From contig NZ_LCYG01000032.1 in assembly GCF_001017175.1 (NCBI RefSeq), positions 186,001 to 250,000 of the forward strand: 64,000 bases of DNA, written 5' to 3'. Positions 1 to 8,835 of the stretch are shown here, piece after piece (the first letter of the stretch is position 1; every line of letters begins with the position of its first letter). This DNA is from Microvirga vignae. Lineage in GTDB: Bacteria; Pseudomonadota; Alphaproteobacteria; Rhizobiales; Beijerinckiaceae. The position numbers and the translations under genes were made by a program. The notes under the pieces were generated by a model that was not told the DNA's origin, ran no database searches, and saw only the letters and a list, made by a program, of their open reading frames with translations.

Positions 1-488
1 TCGACCACATCGCCGCGGCGCTGTTCGCCAAGGCGGCTGGTGCCGATGCGACCAAGATCAACTACATCCCCTTCTCGGGCGGCGGCGAAGCCCTGGCAGC
101 CATCCTCGGCGGCAAGGTGACGGCCGGCATCTCCGGCTACGGCGAGTTCGAAAGCCAGATCAAGGCTGGCAAGCTGCGCCTCATCGGTCTGACCACGCCT
201 GCCGACAAGGCCACTGCGGACAAGCCCTCCATCAAGGCTCAGGGTGTCGACCTTGAGATCGCCAATTGGCGCGCGGTCGTTGCTCCTCCCGGCCTCTCCG
301 CCGACCAGACGAAGGCTCTGACAGACGCCATGGACAAGATGGCGAAGTCCAAGGAATGGCAGGAAATCCTGAAAACCAAGGGCTGGGAGGATTCCTACGT
401 CTCTGGTGACGCATTCGCGAAGATCCTGGCCGACGAGCAGGCTCGCACCAAGGAGGTCCTGACCTCGGTTGGACTAGTGAAGTCTTAA
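1..488 (+). CDS. tctC: TctC-family solute-binding protein, C-terminal part (5' end outside window)
   Basis: This is the C-terminal 161 residues of a tripartite tricarboxylate transporter (Bug/TctC) periplasmic binding protein; the reading frame is open from base 3. The visible part has the features of the second lobe of Bug proteins: a YIPFSGGGEALAAILGG segment that contacts ligand, then KLRLIGLTTPADK and an NWRAVVAPPGLS stretch. The protein should capture a carboxylated substrate in the periplasm and hand it to the TctA/TctB membrane proteins encoded just downstream. The exact substrate cannot be read from sequence. A perfect hairpin terminator follows directly, so most transcripts probably end here. 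Confidence 0.93.
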   Translation, partial: DHIAAALFAKAAGADATKINYIPFSGGGEALAAILGGKVTAGISGYGEFESQIKAGKLRLIGLTTPADKATADKPSIKAQGVDLEIANWRAVVAPPGLSADQTKALTDAMDKMAKSKEWQEILKTKGWEDSYVSGDAFAKILADEQARTKEVLTSVGLVKS

Positions 489-507
489 AAATCACGATAA
501 TGCCATA

Positions 508-544
508 AGAGGCGCCGCGTTCTCGGAGCGCGGCGCCTCTTTTT
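508..544 (+). terminator. Intrinsic terminator between tctC and tctB
   Basis: A perfect 12-bp stem (508-519 paired with 529-540) with a 9-nt loop is followed by TTTT. It lies inside the tct operon, between tctC and tctB. It probably causes partial termination, giving more binding protein than membrane subunits. Confidence 0.85.
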
Positions 545-554
545 AGGATATCTC

Positions 555-1028
555 ATGACGACAAATCCGCAGCGGCGCATCGACGTGGCAGGCCTTGCCA
601 TCGCGCTCCTTCTCCTGGTTCTCGCCGGCGTGGTCTGGTGGGACATGACCAAGCTCCAGATCCTGTCCCCTTACGATCTCGGCCCGAAGGTCATGCCGAT
701 CATCGTATCGATCGGTCTTGCCGTTCTCGGCCTCGGCAATGCCATCTCGGCTTTCAGGGGAGACCTGCCAGAGCGTGACAGCCTGGATTGGAAGCCGATC
801 ATCCTGATCCTCGGCGGGCTTGCGATCCTGATCGCTCTGATCTCTCTCGGCTGGGGCTTCATGATCGGCACGGCCATTCTGTTCGCCACGACCTCCGCAG
901 CCTTCGGACGCCGCGCCTTTGTTGTCGATCTCCTGATCGGAGCGGGGCTGGCCGTCTTCATCTACCTGCTTCTCGGCAAGCTCCTGACCCTGTCCCTGCC
1001 GGCAGGGCCGCTTGAAAACCTGTTCTGA
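555..1028 (+). CDS. tctB: TctB-family small membrane subunit of tripartite tricarboxylate transporter
   Basis: A 157-residue membrane protein of the length and position expected for TctB, the small subunit with four transmembrane segments. Hydrophobic segments lie near residues 12-30, 43-63, 79-115 (two close helices) and 120-150. An AGGA ribosome binding site precedes the ATG. It ends 8 bases before tctA. Sequence conservation in this family is weak, so the call rests on topology, length and position between tctC and tctA. The subunit is required for secondary, ion-driven uptake with TctA. Confidence 0.88.
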   Translation: MTTNPQRRIDVAGLAIALLLLVLAGVVWWDMTKLQILSPYDLGPKVMPIIVSIGLAVLGLGNAISAFRGDLPERDSLDWKPIILILGGLAILIALISLGWGFMIGTAILFATTSAAFGRRAFVVDLLIGAGLAVFIYLLLGKLLTLSLPAGPLENLF

Positions 1029-1036
1029 GGCCTGAC

Positions 1037-2536
1037 ATGGAAGCCTTTTTCTCGCTCGCCAGCGGCCTTTCCGTCGCCATCCAGCCGATGAACCTGCTCT
1101 TCGCGCTCATCGGGGTTCTCCTCGGCACCGCCGTCGGCGTTCTGCCCGGCATCGGTCCGGCACTCACCGTGGCTCTGCTCCTGCCGATCACTTTCAAGCT
1201 TGATCCGGCAGGCTCCATCATCATGTTCGCCGGCATCTATTACGGCGGCATGTATGGCGGTTCGACCACGGCGATCCTGATCAACACGCCGGGCGAGAGC
1301 GCCTCGATGGCCACCGCTCTCGAGGGCAACCTGATGGCCAAGGCCGGACGCGGCGGCCCGGCGCTCGCCACTGCCGCCATCGGCTCCTTCGTGGCCGGCA
1401 CCATCGCCACCTTGGGCCTGACCTTCCTTGCCCCCTACCTCGTGGATATCGCCGTCAGCTTCGGACCTGAGGACTATTTCGCCCTCATGTGCGTGGCCTT
1501 TGTGACCGTCTCCGCCACGTTCGGCGACTCGCCGGTCCGCGGCCTCACCAGCCTGTTCATCGGCCTCATGCTCGGACTTGTCGGCATCGACATCCTGTCG
1601 GGCCAATCCCGTCTGAGCTTCGGCGTCCCGGAACTGTACGACAACATCGAGGTGACCACCCTGGCGGTCGGCCTCTTCGCCGTGGGTGAAGCCCTTTATG
1701 TCGCCTCCCGCCGCCATATCGTCGAGGAGAAGCTCGAGCCAGTGCGCGGCTCCCTCTGGATGACGAAAGAGGACTGGAAGCGTTCCTGGAAGCCGTGGCT
1801 GCGCGGAACGCTCTACGGCTTTCCCATCGGTGCCCTTCCGGCGGGCGGCGCGGAGATCCCGACCTTCCTGTCCTATTCGACCGAGAAGCGCCTGACGAAG
1901 TATCCGGACCAGTTCGGCAAGGGTGCCATCGAAGGCGTGGCCGGCCCGGAGGCGGCCAACAATGCGTCCGCCGCAGGCACTCTCGTGCCGCTGCTGACGC
2001 TCGGCCTACCGACCTCTGCGACGGCCGCCATGATGCTCGCCGGCTTCCAGCAATATGGTCTGAATCCCGGTCCTCTGCTGTTCGCTGAGCGGCCTGATCT
2101 CGTCTGGGGCCTGATCGCGAGCCTCTTCATCGCCAATGCCATGCTGCTGGTGCTGAACCTGCCGCTCGTCGGCCTGTGGGTGCGCCTTCTGGCCATTCCC
2201 CAGCCCTGGCTCTATGCCGGCATTCTGGTCTTCGCCACTATCGGCACCATCGCGGCCAATCCTTCGCCGGTGGAGCTCATCATGCTGGCCGTCTTCGGTG
2301 TGCTCGGCTTCCTGATGCGGCGCTTCGACTTCCCGATCGCCCCAGTGGTGGTGGGCCTCATTCTGGGTCCCGTGGCGGAAAGCCAGTTGCGGCGTGCGCT
2401 GTCGATCAGCCTCGGCGATCCGATGGTGCTGCTGCAGAGCCCGATCTCGGCGACCCTTCTCGCGATTGCGTTGATCGCCCTCATCCTCCCCTTCGTGATG
2501 AAGGGCCTTGGCCGCTTCAAGGCCGTTGAGGATTAA
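1037..2536 (+). CDS. tctA: TctA-family large permease subunit of tripartite tricarboxylate transporter
   Basis: A 499-residue polytopic inner membrane protein with the TctA family signature near the N-terminus ([17 protein letters not shown]), [20 protein letters not shown] around residue 70, and [15 protein letters not shown] around residue 325. Length is typical (about 500). It forms the substrate pathway of the tripartite tricarboxylate transporter together with TctB and uses a TctC-type binding protein. It is the last gene of the operon and is closed by a GC-rich hairpin terminator. Confidence 0.95.
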   Translation: MEAFFSLASGLSVAIQPMNLLFALIGVLLGTAVGVLPGIGPALTVALLLPITFKLDPAGSIIMFAGIYYGGMYGGSTTAILINTPGESASMATALEGNLMAKAGRGGPALATAAIGSFVAGTIATLGLTFLAPYLVDIAVSFGPEDYFALMCVAFVTVSATFGDSPVRGLTSLFIGLMLGLVGIDILSGQSRLSFGVPELYDNIEVTTLAVGLFAVGEALYVASRRHIVEEKLEPVRGSLWMTKEDWKRSWKPWLRGTLYGFPIGALPAGGAEIPTFLSYSTEKRLTKYPDQFGKGAIEGVAGPEAANNASAAGTLVPLLTLGLPTSATAAMMLAGFQQYGLNPGPLLFAERPDLVWGLIASLFIANAMLLVLNLPLVGLWVRLLAIPQPWLYAGILVFATIGTIAANPSPVELIMLAVFGVLGFLMRRFDFPIAPVVVGLILGPVAESQLRRALSISLGDPMVLLQSPISATLLAIALIALILPFVMKGLGRFKAVED

Positions 2537-2553
2537 GAGCCAAAGCGACCAAC

Positions 2554-2583
2554 AAAAAGGCCCGGTTTCCCGGGCCTTTTTCA
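2554..2583. terminator. Bidirectional terminator between tctA and the DUF2059 gene
   Basis: A 12-bp stem AAAAAGGCCCGG / CCGGGCCTTTTT with a 4-nt loop. It carries a U-tract on both strands and lies between two convergent genes, so it can terminate both. Confidence 0.85.
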
Positions 2584-2618
2584 TATCTGGCGCTCTTGCC
2601 CGCCGCTCTTGGCGAATC

Positions 2619-3122
2619 TTAGTTCAGCGCATGACCGCGCTTGCCCATTTCCTCACGGGCGCGGCTCATGATGAATTCCGAGGTCCTCTGGGTCCAGATG
2701 GACATATCGCGGACAATGGCATCGAGGACACCCGGCTGGATCTGAACCCATTTCTGACCCACCGCCGACTTGTAGAAGGTGGTGACTTCCTTCAACTCGG
2801 CCTCGTTCATGCGCGCAGCGAGGATCTTCGCCGTGGCGTCGATCATCTCCTGCTTCTTCTGCTCGACTTCAGGACGGATGAGCGCAACCACCTGATCCAG
2901 ATCCTGGCGGATCTCGGGACGGGTCACGTTCATCTGCTGAAGCTGCTTGAGAAGCGGATCGGTCATGGCATCGAAAGCGCCCGTCAGACCGGAGCTGACG
3001 GCGACGTCGCGGGCAGCGGCCAGATGGGTGGCGCTCGGCTGGCCCTGCTGCGCGAAGACGGGGCTGGCCAGTATGAACAGCGCAACCGAGGTCGCGGCCA
3101 GGCGTGAAGCGGAACGGATCAT
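2619..3122 (-). CDS. DUF2059 domain periplasmic protein
   Basis: A 167-residue protein with a clear Sec signal peptide (MIRSASRLAATSVALFILAS, cleavage after PVFAQ or VFA). The mature part is helical and fits DUF2059: ...FDAMTDPLLKQLQQMNVT..., then AELKEVTTFYKSAVGQKW near residue 110, the most conserved stretch in this family. The molecular function of DUF2059 is unknown. It starts 30 bases downstream of the rpiA stop on the same strand and may be cotranscribed with it. The tctA-side terminator closes it. Confidence 0.85.
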   Translation of the reverse strand: MIRSASRLAATSVALFILASPVFAQQGQPSATHLAAARDVAVSSGLTGAFDAMTDPLLKQLQQMNVTRPEIRQDLDQVVALIRPEVEQKKQEMIDATAKILAARMNEAELKEVTTFYKSAVGQKWVQIQPGVLDAIVRDMSIWTQRTSEFIMSRAREEMGKRGHALN

Positions 3123-3152
3123 AGAAGGGACTCCAATCGTGAAGGCTGATGG

Positions 3153-3848
3153 TCAGAGCTGACCGAGTTCGACGAGCCCCTCCCCGGTCGCGAGAATCGC
3201 GCCGGTTGCGAGGCCGAGAAAGAGACCGTGCTCGACGACGCCGGGAATGTTGTTGAGCGTCGAGGCGAGAACATTGGGTTTGTCGATGCGACCGAGATGA
3301 GCATCGAGGATGAAGTGACCTCCATCGGTGACGTAAGGAGCCCCATCGGCGGCGCGGCGCAGGCGCAGCTCACCGGTCATGCTGAGGCTTTCCAGCAACT
3401 TGGAGATTGCCCGCTCCGTGGCAGTGAGCCCGAAGGGCACGACCTCGATAGGCAGAGGAAATTTGCCGAGCTTCGCAACGCGCTTGGAGCCGTCCGCGAT
3501 CACGACCATGCGCCGGCTGGCGGAAGCGACGATCTTCTCGCGCAGCAGCGCGCCGCCGCCGCCCTTGACGAGGCGCAGGTCGTCATCGAGCTCGTCGGCG
3601 CCGTCGACCGTCAGATCGAGTTCCGGCGTCTCGTCGAGAGTCGCGAGCGGAATGCCTTCGCGGTGCGCCTGTTCGCGGGTCGCCTCGGATGTCGGCACGC
3701 CGACGACCTTCAGGCCGCCGCGCACGCGCTCGCCGATGGCCGCCACGAAATGCGCCGCCGTCGAACCGGTGCCGAGGCCGAGCCTCATGCCATCGGTGAC
3801 GAGTTGGGCTGCCCTTTCGGCTGCTGCACGCTTGAGATTGTCGCTCAC
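3153..3848 (-). CDS. rpiA: Ribose-5-phosphate isomerase A
   Basis: A 231-residue protein matching RpiA, which interconverts ribose 5-phosphate and ribulose 5-phosphate in the pentose phosphate pathway. Visible motifs are [10 protein letters not shown] near residue 25 (phosphate loop), the catalytic region [25 protein letters not shown] near 80-105, and a C-terminal [16 protein letters not shown]. Length and domain order are normal. The start ATG is at 3848. The upstream intergenic region carries two large palindromic repeats. Confidence 0.96.
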   Translation of the reverse strand: MSDNLKRAAAERAAQLVTDGMRLGLGTGSTAAHFVAAIGERVRGGLKVVGVPTSEATREQAHREGIPLATLDETPELDLTVDGADELDDDLRLVKGGGGALLREKIVASASRRMVVIADGSKRVAKLGKFPLPIEVVPFGLTATERAISKLLESLSMTGELRLRRAADGAPYVTDGGHFILDAHLGRIDKPNVLASTLNNIPGVVEHGLFLGLATGAILATGEGLVELGQL

Positions 3849-3949
3849 TGAGGACCTCTAAAAATGTCGCCCCGCTTGAGAAGAGGGCCACAGCCCGCGT
3901 CTAGCATGCGAGGATGTTGAAAAGAAAGATGGTTTCATATCCGCTCGAG

Positions 3950-3990
3950 CATCGGACGAGAAAAGTGGACTCCACTTTTCTCGTCCGATG
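3950..3990. repeat. Perfect 20-bp palindrome (extragenic repeat)
   Basis: Bases 3950-3969 are the exact reverse complement of 3971-3990, with a single base between them. The arm contains the motif AGAAAAGTGGA. It lies in the non-coding region upstream of rpiA. I recognise this class of sequence as a dispersed palindromic repeat common in Rhizobiales genomes. It has no U-tract and is not a typical terminator. Confidence 0.8.
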
Positions 3991-4005
3991 TCCATTTTCT
4001 AGAGT

Positions 4006-4055
4006 AGCGCATCGTTCAAGCGGAAAACCGGATCCACTTTTCCACACGATGCGCT
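4006..4055. repeat. Interspersed palindromic repeat (AGCGCATCGT...ACGATGCGCT)
   Basis: Outer arms AGCGCATCGT (4006-4015) and ACGATGCGCT (4046-4055) are perfect reverse complements, with an inner GGAAAA...TTTTCC pairing around a GGATCCACTTTTCC core. From memory this is a high-copy repeat in Methylobacteriaceae, Mesorhizobium and relatives. It sits next to the 3950-3990 palindrome and shares the CCACTTTTC core with it. Confidence 0.8.
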
Positions 4056-4082
4056 AGAGCACGACAGCCCCGGCGGGAAGAT

Positions 4083-4538
4083 TCAAGGACGCTGGGGAGA
4101 GGCCCCCGAGCCCGAGCTGACGCTCGGTGTCGCAGCGGAGGGCGCCAGTGTGGACGCGGCAGAAGACGGCCTCGCCTGCGGCGTGCACACCACCCGCTCG
4201 TCAAAAACGTAGCAGATGCTCATCTCGCCGGTTCGGTAATTGACCCGGAACACACCGCCTTCGCGTTCGTGGCGGGACGCGACGAGCCCGTATTCTCCAG
4301 GCTGCTGGGCCCCTGCCCCCTCGCCGGGGCTGAAGCAGAGGGTGACGCCGATGGTGCCTTCCTGGAGGCCATATTGGCATGAACTGACCTCGCCAGTGAC
4401 CCGGTCGATCCGGTAGATCCGGTTCAGGTCTGTCTGCGGCGCGGGCACGAAATCATAAGAGGCCGCCAGGGTCAGGCCCGGCAGGCTTACCATTGCCAGG
4501 GCCATCGACAGAAACGCCGTGCAACCAAAAAGCCGCAT
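4083..4538 (-). CDS. Secreted protein of unknown function with an internal two-fold repeat
   Basis: A 151-residue protein with a signal peptide (hydrophobic residues 7-25, likely cut after LTLA-A). I do not recognise the family. The mature part holds two similar units: IYRIDRVTGEVSSCQY (about 41-56) and VFRVNYRTGEMSICYV (about 96-111), each followed by a second Cys (C54/C68 and C109/C118). This suggests two small beta units that may each form a disulfide. The last 30 residues are Ser/Ala/Pro-rich. It is probably periplasmic or surface-attached. It is divergent from gph, with its own promoter expected in the 90-base gap. Confidence 0.75.
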   Translation of the reverse strand: MRLFGCTAFLSMALAMVSLPGLTLAASYDFVPAPQTDLNRIYRIDRVTGEVSSCQYGLQEGTIGVTLCFSPGEGAGAQQPGEYGLVASRHEREGGVFRVNYRTGEMSICYVFDERVVCTPQARPSSAASTLAPSAATPSVSSGSGASPQRP

Positions 4539-4631
4539 TCATCACTCCATAACGGTAAGAACGAATCAACCACGGGCACCATATCATTCCGACCAATTGA
4601 TTCCCTTGCTTTGAGCAGGTAACCGAGCTTC

Positions 4632-5333
4632 ATGGTCATTCATACCCCGCAAATCGCCCCGCCCATCGCCGTCTTCGATCTCGACGGCACTCTGGCTGAT
4701 ACAGCCGGCGATCTCGTGGGGACCCTGAACGTCATTCTCGAGCAGGAAGGCCTCGCGCCCCTGCCCCTCGCACAGGCCCGCGACATGATCGGCGCGGGTG
4801 CCCGGGCACTGATCGAGCGCGGATTCGAGGCTGCGGGCAAGGAACTCGCGCCGTCTCACCTCGATACGCTCTTCAAGCAGTTCATGGTGCATTACGGCGA
4901 GAATATCCGCGTCAGGACCGAGCTCTTCCCGGGCGTCACGGCAGCTCTCGACCAGCTTGAGGCGGCAGGCTTCATCCTGGCCGTCTGTACCAACAAGGTC
5001 GAGGAACATTCGATCAAGCTGCTCGACGAGCTTGAGATCGGCCATCGCTTCTCGGCCAATTGCGGTCGCGACACGTTCCCTTACTTCAAGCCGGATCCTC
5101 GGCACCTGACCCTGACCATCGAGCGGGCGGGCGGCGATCCATCGCGAGCGATCATGGTGGGGGATTCGCGCACCGATATCGTAACGGCCCAGAACGCGGG
5201 CATTCCGGTCGTGGCCGTGCCCTTCGGCTATACGGACGTTCCGGTGCAGGACCTCAATCCGGATATCGTGATTGATCACTTCGACGAATTGTTCGCCGCC
5301 GTCGAGACGCTGATGAAGCCTCTAGCGGCCTGA
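4632..5333 (+). CDS. gph: Phosphoglycolate phosphatase, HAD superfamily
   Basis: A 233-residue HAD hydrolase of the Gph type. Motif I is FDLDGTLADT (Asp nucleophile and acid, residues about 15-24), motif II is the T of VCTNK near 120, and motif III/IV are K...PDP and MVGDSRTDIVTA near 170-185, all intact. The cap is the helical C1 type. It hydrolyses 2-phosphoglycolate, a by-product of DNA-end repair or of Rubisco oxygenation; related HAD phosphatases with other substrates are possible. Start ATG at 4632. Confidence 0.88.
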   Translation: MVIHTPQIAPPIAVFDLDGTLADTAGDLVGTLNVILEQEGLAPLPLAQARDMIGAGARALIERGFEAAGKELAPSHLDTLFKQFMVHYGENIRVRTELFPGVTAALDQLEAAGFILAVCTNKVEEHSIKLLDELEIGHRFSANCGRDTFPYFKPDPRHLTLTIERAGGDPSRAIMVGDSRTDIVTAQNAGIPVVAVPFGYTDVPVQDLNPDIVIDHFDELFAAVETLMKPLAA

Positions 5334-5398
5334 CGCGCAGCTTCGCACGCGCTTGCTGCGGCGAACACGAAGATCCGATTCAATTGTCAGGAAGGAAA

Positions 5399-5473
5399 TG
5401 GTGGGCGCGACAGGGATTGAACCTGTGACCCTTCGCGTGTGAAGCGAATGCTCTCCCGCTGAGCTACGCGCCC
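5399..5473 (-). tRNA. tRNA-Val (anticodon CAC)
   Basis: Read on the minus strand, a complete cloverleaf is visible. The acceptor arm GGGCGCG (5473-5467) pairs with CGCGCCC (5409-5403), the D-arm carries AGCTCAGCGGGAGAGC, the anticodon loop is TTCACAC with stem TTCGC/GCGAA, and the T-arm carries GGTTCAATCC. The anticodon CAC reads the valine codon GUG. The discriminator base is A (5402) and the 3' CCA is encoded (5401-5399). Confidence 0.95.
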
Positions 5474-5721
5474 TGACCAGGGCCTTCTAATGGCGACGAA
5501 GGCCCGGCGTCAAGCCACTGATTTGGGAACCTCATGAAGATTTTTCAAATTCGGCCTGTGGCAGCGCGGCTTTAACACCTCGGTTACGAAGCGGCGAAAA
5601 GAAGGCGCGTCTGGGCTAGGATTTAATGGCGAGATCCTGATAAACACCGGGCCCGGAGCGCGGCTATACGCGTTGATCAACCACAAAAACCGCCACCAAA
5701 CTTGTTCATATCGAGGCAATT

Positions 5722-6309
5722 ATGGGACGCATGCGCGCAACCCTTTCCGGTCTTGCCTGCGCTTTCGTCGCCCTTGCGACCCCGGCTGCGGCATTTACTG
5801 CAATCGATCCCCTCACCCGCCAGCCTCTCTACGGCGCCGAAGACGAAGCTGTGAGGGCGCAGGCCTCTCCGGTTCCGCGCGAGGTCGTGTCCTTCGAGGG
5901 CCGCCATGCTCCCGGCACGATCGTGGTCTCCACGAGCGAGCGCCGTCTCTATTACGTGCTCGGCGGTGGCAAGGCGATGCGCTACGGCGTGGGCGTGGGC
6001 CGTCGCGGCTTCACCTGGGGCGGGTCCCACTCCATCACCATGAAGCGCGAGTGGCCCGATTGGCATCCTCCGGCAGCCATGCTCAAGCGCCGCCCCGACC
6101 TGCCGCGCCATATGGAGGGCGGACCGGACAACCCGCTCGGCGCTCGCGCCATGTATATCGGCAGCACGATCTATCGCATTCACGGCTCGAACGAGCCCGA
6201 GACCATCGGCGAGGCGGTGTCTTCCGGCTGCATCCGCATGACGAACGACGACGTGATCGACCTCTACAACCGCGCCAAGGTCGGTGCCCGGGTCATCGTT
6301 CAGCGCTAA
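5722..6309 (+). CDS. L,D-transpeptidase (YkuD/ErfK family)
   Basis: A 195-residue exported protein with a signal peptide (residues 1-24, cut near PAAA-F). It carries a single YkuD domain whose catalytic motif is complete: H154 in IHGSNEP and C170 in SSGCIRM. Such enzymes make 3-3 cross-links in peptidoglycan or link outer-membrane proteins or lipoproteins to it. The short size without an added binding domain is typical of the many Rhizobiales paralogues. The start ATG at 5722 gives a normal signal peptide. A hairpin terminator follows 24 bases after the stop. Confidence 0.93.
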   Translation: MGRMRATLSGLACAFVALATPAAAFTAIDPLTRQPLYGAEDEAVRAQASPVPREVVSFEGRHAPGTIVVSTSERRLYYVLGGGKAMRYGVGVGRRGFTWGGSHSITMKREWPDWHPPAAMLKRRPDLPRHMEGGPDNPLGARAMYIGSTIYRIHGSNEPETIGEAVSSGCIRMTNDDVIDLYNRAKVGARVIVQR

Positions 6310-6330
6310 GCGCTCTCAGTAGGAACGTAG

Positions 6331-6356
6331 AAGGCCGGCACCAGCCGGCCCTTTTC
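6331..6356. terminator. Terminator between the convergent L,D-transpeptidase and DUF971 genes
   Basis: A stem GGCCGGC (6333-6339) / GCCGGCC (6344-6350) with a 4-nt loop, preceded by AA and followed by CTTTT. It is placed between two convergent stop codons. Confidence 0.75.
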
Positions 6357-6364
6357 ATGGGGGC

Positions 6365-6733
6365 TCAGCGCAGCCGTTCGCGGGACAGACCCTTGGCGGC
6401 AAGCTCGGCGAGATAGGCCTGCCACTTCTCTTCGTAATGGGCTCCGAGTTCGTAGAGATAGTTCCAGCCATAGATGCCTGAATCGTGCAGATCGTCGAAG
6501 ACGAGCTTGACCGCATAATTGCCGACCGGCTCGACGCCGACGATCTCTACGTCCTTCTTTCCCGGCACGGTCTTGCGCTCGGCGGGACTGTGACCCTGCA
6601 CTTCCGCCGAGGGGCTCGTCACGCGCAGATACTCCGCGGGCAGGTCGAAAGCGGTCCCATCGTCGAAAACGACGCGCAGGCTGCGCCTATCCTTGGCGAG
6701 ACGAAGCTCTGTGGGCCAGCGCTCGGTTGTCAT
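6365..6733 (-). CDS. DUF971 domain protein (gamma-butyrobetaine hydroxylase-like N-terminal fold)
   Basis: A 122-residue single-domain protein. WPTELRLAKDRRSLRVVFDDG at the N-terminus and LPAEYLRVTSPSAEVQGH, then VEPVGNYAVKLVFDDLHDSGIYGWNYLYELG, are typical of DUF971. The family resembles the N-terminal domain of gamma-butyrobetaine hydroxylase and is often found fused to or beside Mrp/ApbC-type iron-sulfur carriers, so a role in Fe-S protein assembly is suspected but unproven. An upstream in-frame extension is open but lacks these features. The ATG at 6733, preceded by AGGTCC, is the best start. It is divergent from moaA. Confidence 0.85.
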   Translation of the reverse strand: MTTERWPTELRLAKDRRSLRVVFDDGTAFDLPAEYLRVTSPSAEVQGHSPAERKTVPGKKDVEIVGVEPVGNYAVKLVFDDLHDSGIYGWNYLYELGAHYEEKWQAYLAELAAKGLSRERLR

Positions 6734-6832
6734 GGAGTTGGACCTCTTTCCTGCTTTGTGCTTTGACGAGAGCTGCTTGAATTCTAAATTGAATGCAAGC
6801 CTTCGCACGCAACTATCGAGGACAAGCTCCTG

Positions 6833-7870
6833 ATGCGGGGATCGCCGATCCAGTTCCCATCGCCCTCCTCCGGCACTCCTCTGCTGGATCCCTTCGGGCG
6901 TTCCATCACCTATCTGCGCGTCTCGGTGACGGATCGCTGCGATTTTCGCTGCGTCTATTGCATGTCCGAGGACATGGCGTTCTTGCCCAAGCGCGACCTG
7001 CTGAGTTTGGAAGAGCTGGACCGTATCTGTTCGGTCTTCGTCGCACATGGTGTGCGCAAGCTTCGCATCACGGGCGGCGAACCGCTGGTGCGGCGGGACA
7101 TCATGACTTTGTTCCACTCTCTTTCCCGACATCTCAAGTCCGGCGCGCTCGACGAACTCACCGTCACCACCAACGGATCGCAGCTCGCACGCTACGCGCA
7201 GGAGCTTGTGTCCTGCGGCGTGGAACGGGTGAACGTATCCATCGACACTCTCGACCCCGGCAAGTTTCATCAGATCACGCGCTGGGGCGATCTGTCGAAG
7301 GTGCTGCAGGGGCTCGATGCGGCGCAGACCGCGGGACTGAAGATCAAGATCAACACCGTCGCGCTGAAGGGCGTGAACGAGGAAGAGATCGAGAGTCTGA
7401 TTCATTGGGCTCATGGACACGGCATGGATCTGACGCTCATCGAGGTCATGCCCCTCGGCGAAATCGACGGTCAGCGTGTGGATCAGTTTCTGCCTCTCTC
7501 GGAGGTGAGACAGCGGCTCGAAGGCCGCTACACACTGCAGGATTTGCCTGAGCGCACCGGCGGTCCGGCCCGCTACGTGAGGGTGGCGGAGACCGGCGGC
7601 AAGCTCGGTTTCATCACGCCGCTGACGCACAATTTCTGCGAGAGCTGCAATCGTGTGCGCCTCACCTGCACGGGCCAGCTCTTCATGTGCTTAGGCCAAG
7701 AAGACGCTGCCGATCTTCGCGCGCCTGTTCGGGTCTCGGAGGATAATGCTCTGCTCACGCAAGTCATTGCCGATGCCATCGCCCGCAAGCCGAAGGGGCA
7801 CGATTTCATCATCGACCGGAACCATTCCGGCCCTGCCGTCAGCCGTCACATGAGCATGACAGGAGGTTAA
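6833..7870 (+). CDS. moaA: GTP 3',8-cyclase MoaA (molybdenum cofactor biosynthesis)
   Basis: A 345-residue radical SAM enzyme that converts GTP to 3',8-cyclo-GTP, the first step of molybdopterin synthesis. The SAM-binding cluster motif is CxxxCxxC at C36, C40 and C43. The second cluster has [15 protein letters not shown] near residue 265, with a further Cys in LFMCLG. The protein ends in the conserved Gly-Gly needed for activity with MoaC. The product is needed for the XdhAB enzyme encoded elsewhere in this window. No molybdenum cofactor riboswitch was recognised upstream. Confidence 0.96.
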   Translation: MRGSPIQFPSPSSGTPLLDPFGRSITYLRVSVTDRCDFRCVYCMSEDMAFLPKRDLLSLEELDRICSVFVAHGVRKLRITGGEPLVRRDIMTLFHSLSRHLKSGALDELTVTTNGSQLARYAQELVSCGVERVNVSIDTLDPGKFHQITRWGDLSKVLQGLDAAQTAGLKIKINTVALKGVNEEEIESLIHWAHGHGMDLTLIEVMPLGEIDGQRVDQFLPLSEVRQRLEGRYTLQDLPERTGGPARYVRVAETGGKLGFITPLTHNFCESCNRVRLTCTGQLFMCLGQEDAADLRAPVRVSEDNALLTQVIADAIARKPKGHDFIIDRNHSGPAVSRHMSMTGG

Positions 7871-7971
7871 GTGATTCTGCGACTATTGAGTCAGAATACT
7901 GATGCTTTCTGTCGATTGACTGTTTAGACTTTTCAAGTGATATCGGCCTTACATAAGCGGGCTGAAAAACT

Positions 7972-8775
7972 GTGAACGCGTTTCATTTCGGGCGGAAATT
8001 GGCAATACTTGCAGGTCTCTTTCTGGGGCTTGCCGTGCCCGTGGCATCCGCTCAAGAGGCGACGTCCCCTCAGAAGCCTGTGATCCGCATCGCGATCGAA
8101 GGCGCCTATCCCCCCTTCAACTTCATCGACCCAACCAGCAACGAATTGCAGGGTTTCGAGGTCGATCTTCTGAAAAGCCTCTGCGACGCGATGCAGACCC
8201 GGTGCGAGCTCGTTCAGCGTGAGTGGGATGGCATCATCAGGGGCCTGATCCGCAGCGAATACGACGCGATCATGTCGTCGCTGGAGATCACCGAGAAGCG
8301 CCAGAAGCGGATCGCCTTCACCGACCCTTATTATCGCATTCCGGCTGTCTTCATCGGCTCCAAGGAGATCAAGCCCGGCGAAGTCACGCCGCAGGCTCTT
8401 ACCGGCAAGAAGATCGGCACTACCGAGCGCAGCGATCACGAGACTTATCTCAAGGCCTTCTACAGGGACTCCGAGATCGTCCTTTACGCGAAAGCCGAGG
8501 AGGCCAATCTCGATCTGCTCGTGGGACGGCTCGATGCTGTCTTCGGAGACGAGCTTTTGCTCTCGAAGTTTCTGGAAAGCCGCGAGGGCGAATGCTGCCA
8601 TGTGCTGGGTGACGCCCCGGCCGAGCCCGCCTATCGCCGCGAGGCTTACGGCATCGGTCTTCGCAAGGAAGACGAGGACCTGCGCGCCCGCTTCAACCGC
8701 GCCATCGCACAGGTGAAGGCGGACGGCACCTATGACCGGATCCGCGCCAAATATTTTTCCTTCGATATCAAATAG
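7972..8775 (+). CDS. Periplasmic amino-acid-type ABC transporter binding protein (SBP family 3)
   Basis: A 267-residue exported protein with a signal peptide (about 1-27, cut near VASAQ). The mature part matches SBP_bac_3: IRIAIEGAYPPFNFIDPTSNELQGFEVDLLKSLC at the start, the YDAIMSSLEITEKRQKRIAFTDPYYR ligand region near 95-120, and a C-terminal IRAKYFSFDIK like those of lysine/arginine/ornithine and opine binding proteins. The start codon is GTG at 7972, chosen because it begins the signal peptide. No permease or ATPase genes are adjacent, so it is an orphan receptor. Substrate uncertain; a basic amino acid is the best guess. Confidence 0.85.
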   Translation: MNAFHFGRKLAILAGLFLGLAVPVASAQEATSPQKPVIRIAIEGAYPPFNFIDPTSNELQGFEVDLLKSLCDAMQTRCELVQREWDGIIRGLIRSEYDAIMSSLEITEKRQKRIAFTDPYYRIPAVFIGSKEIKPGEVTPQALTGKKIGTTERSDHETYLKAFYRDSEIVLYAKAEEANLDLLVGRLDAVFGDELLLSKFLESREGECCHVLGDAPAEPAYRREAYGIGLRKEDEDLRARFNRAIAQVKADGTYDRIRAKYFSFDIK

Positions 8776-8835
8776 ACTCGTTTGACCCCTGCCCTTTCAG
8801 TTCCTAGAAATTCGGGGACGAAACGGGAGCACACG

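Noticed and set aside
5399-5473. tRNA-Val as attachment site of an integrative element
   Set aside because: No integrase, direct repeat of the tRNA 3' end, or mobile genes were seen on either side.
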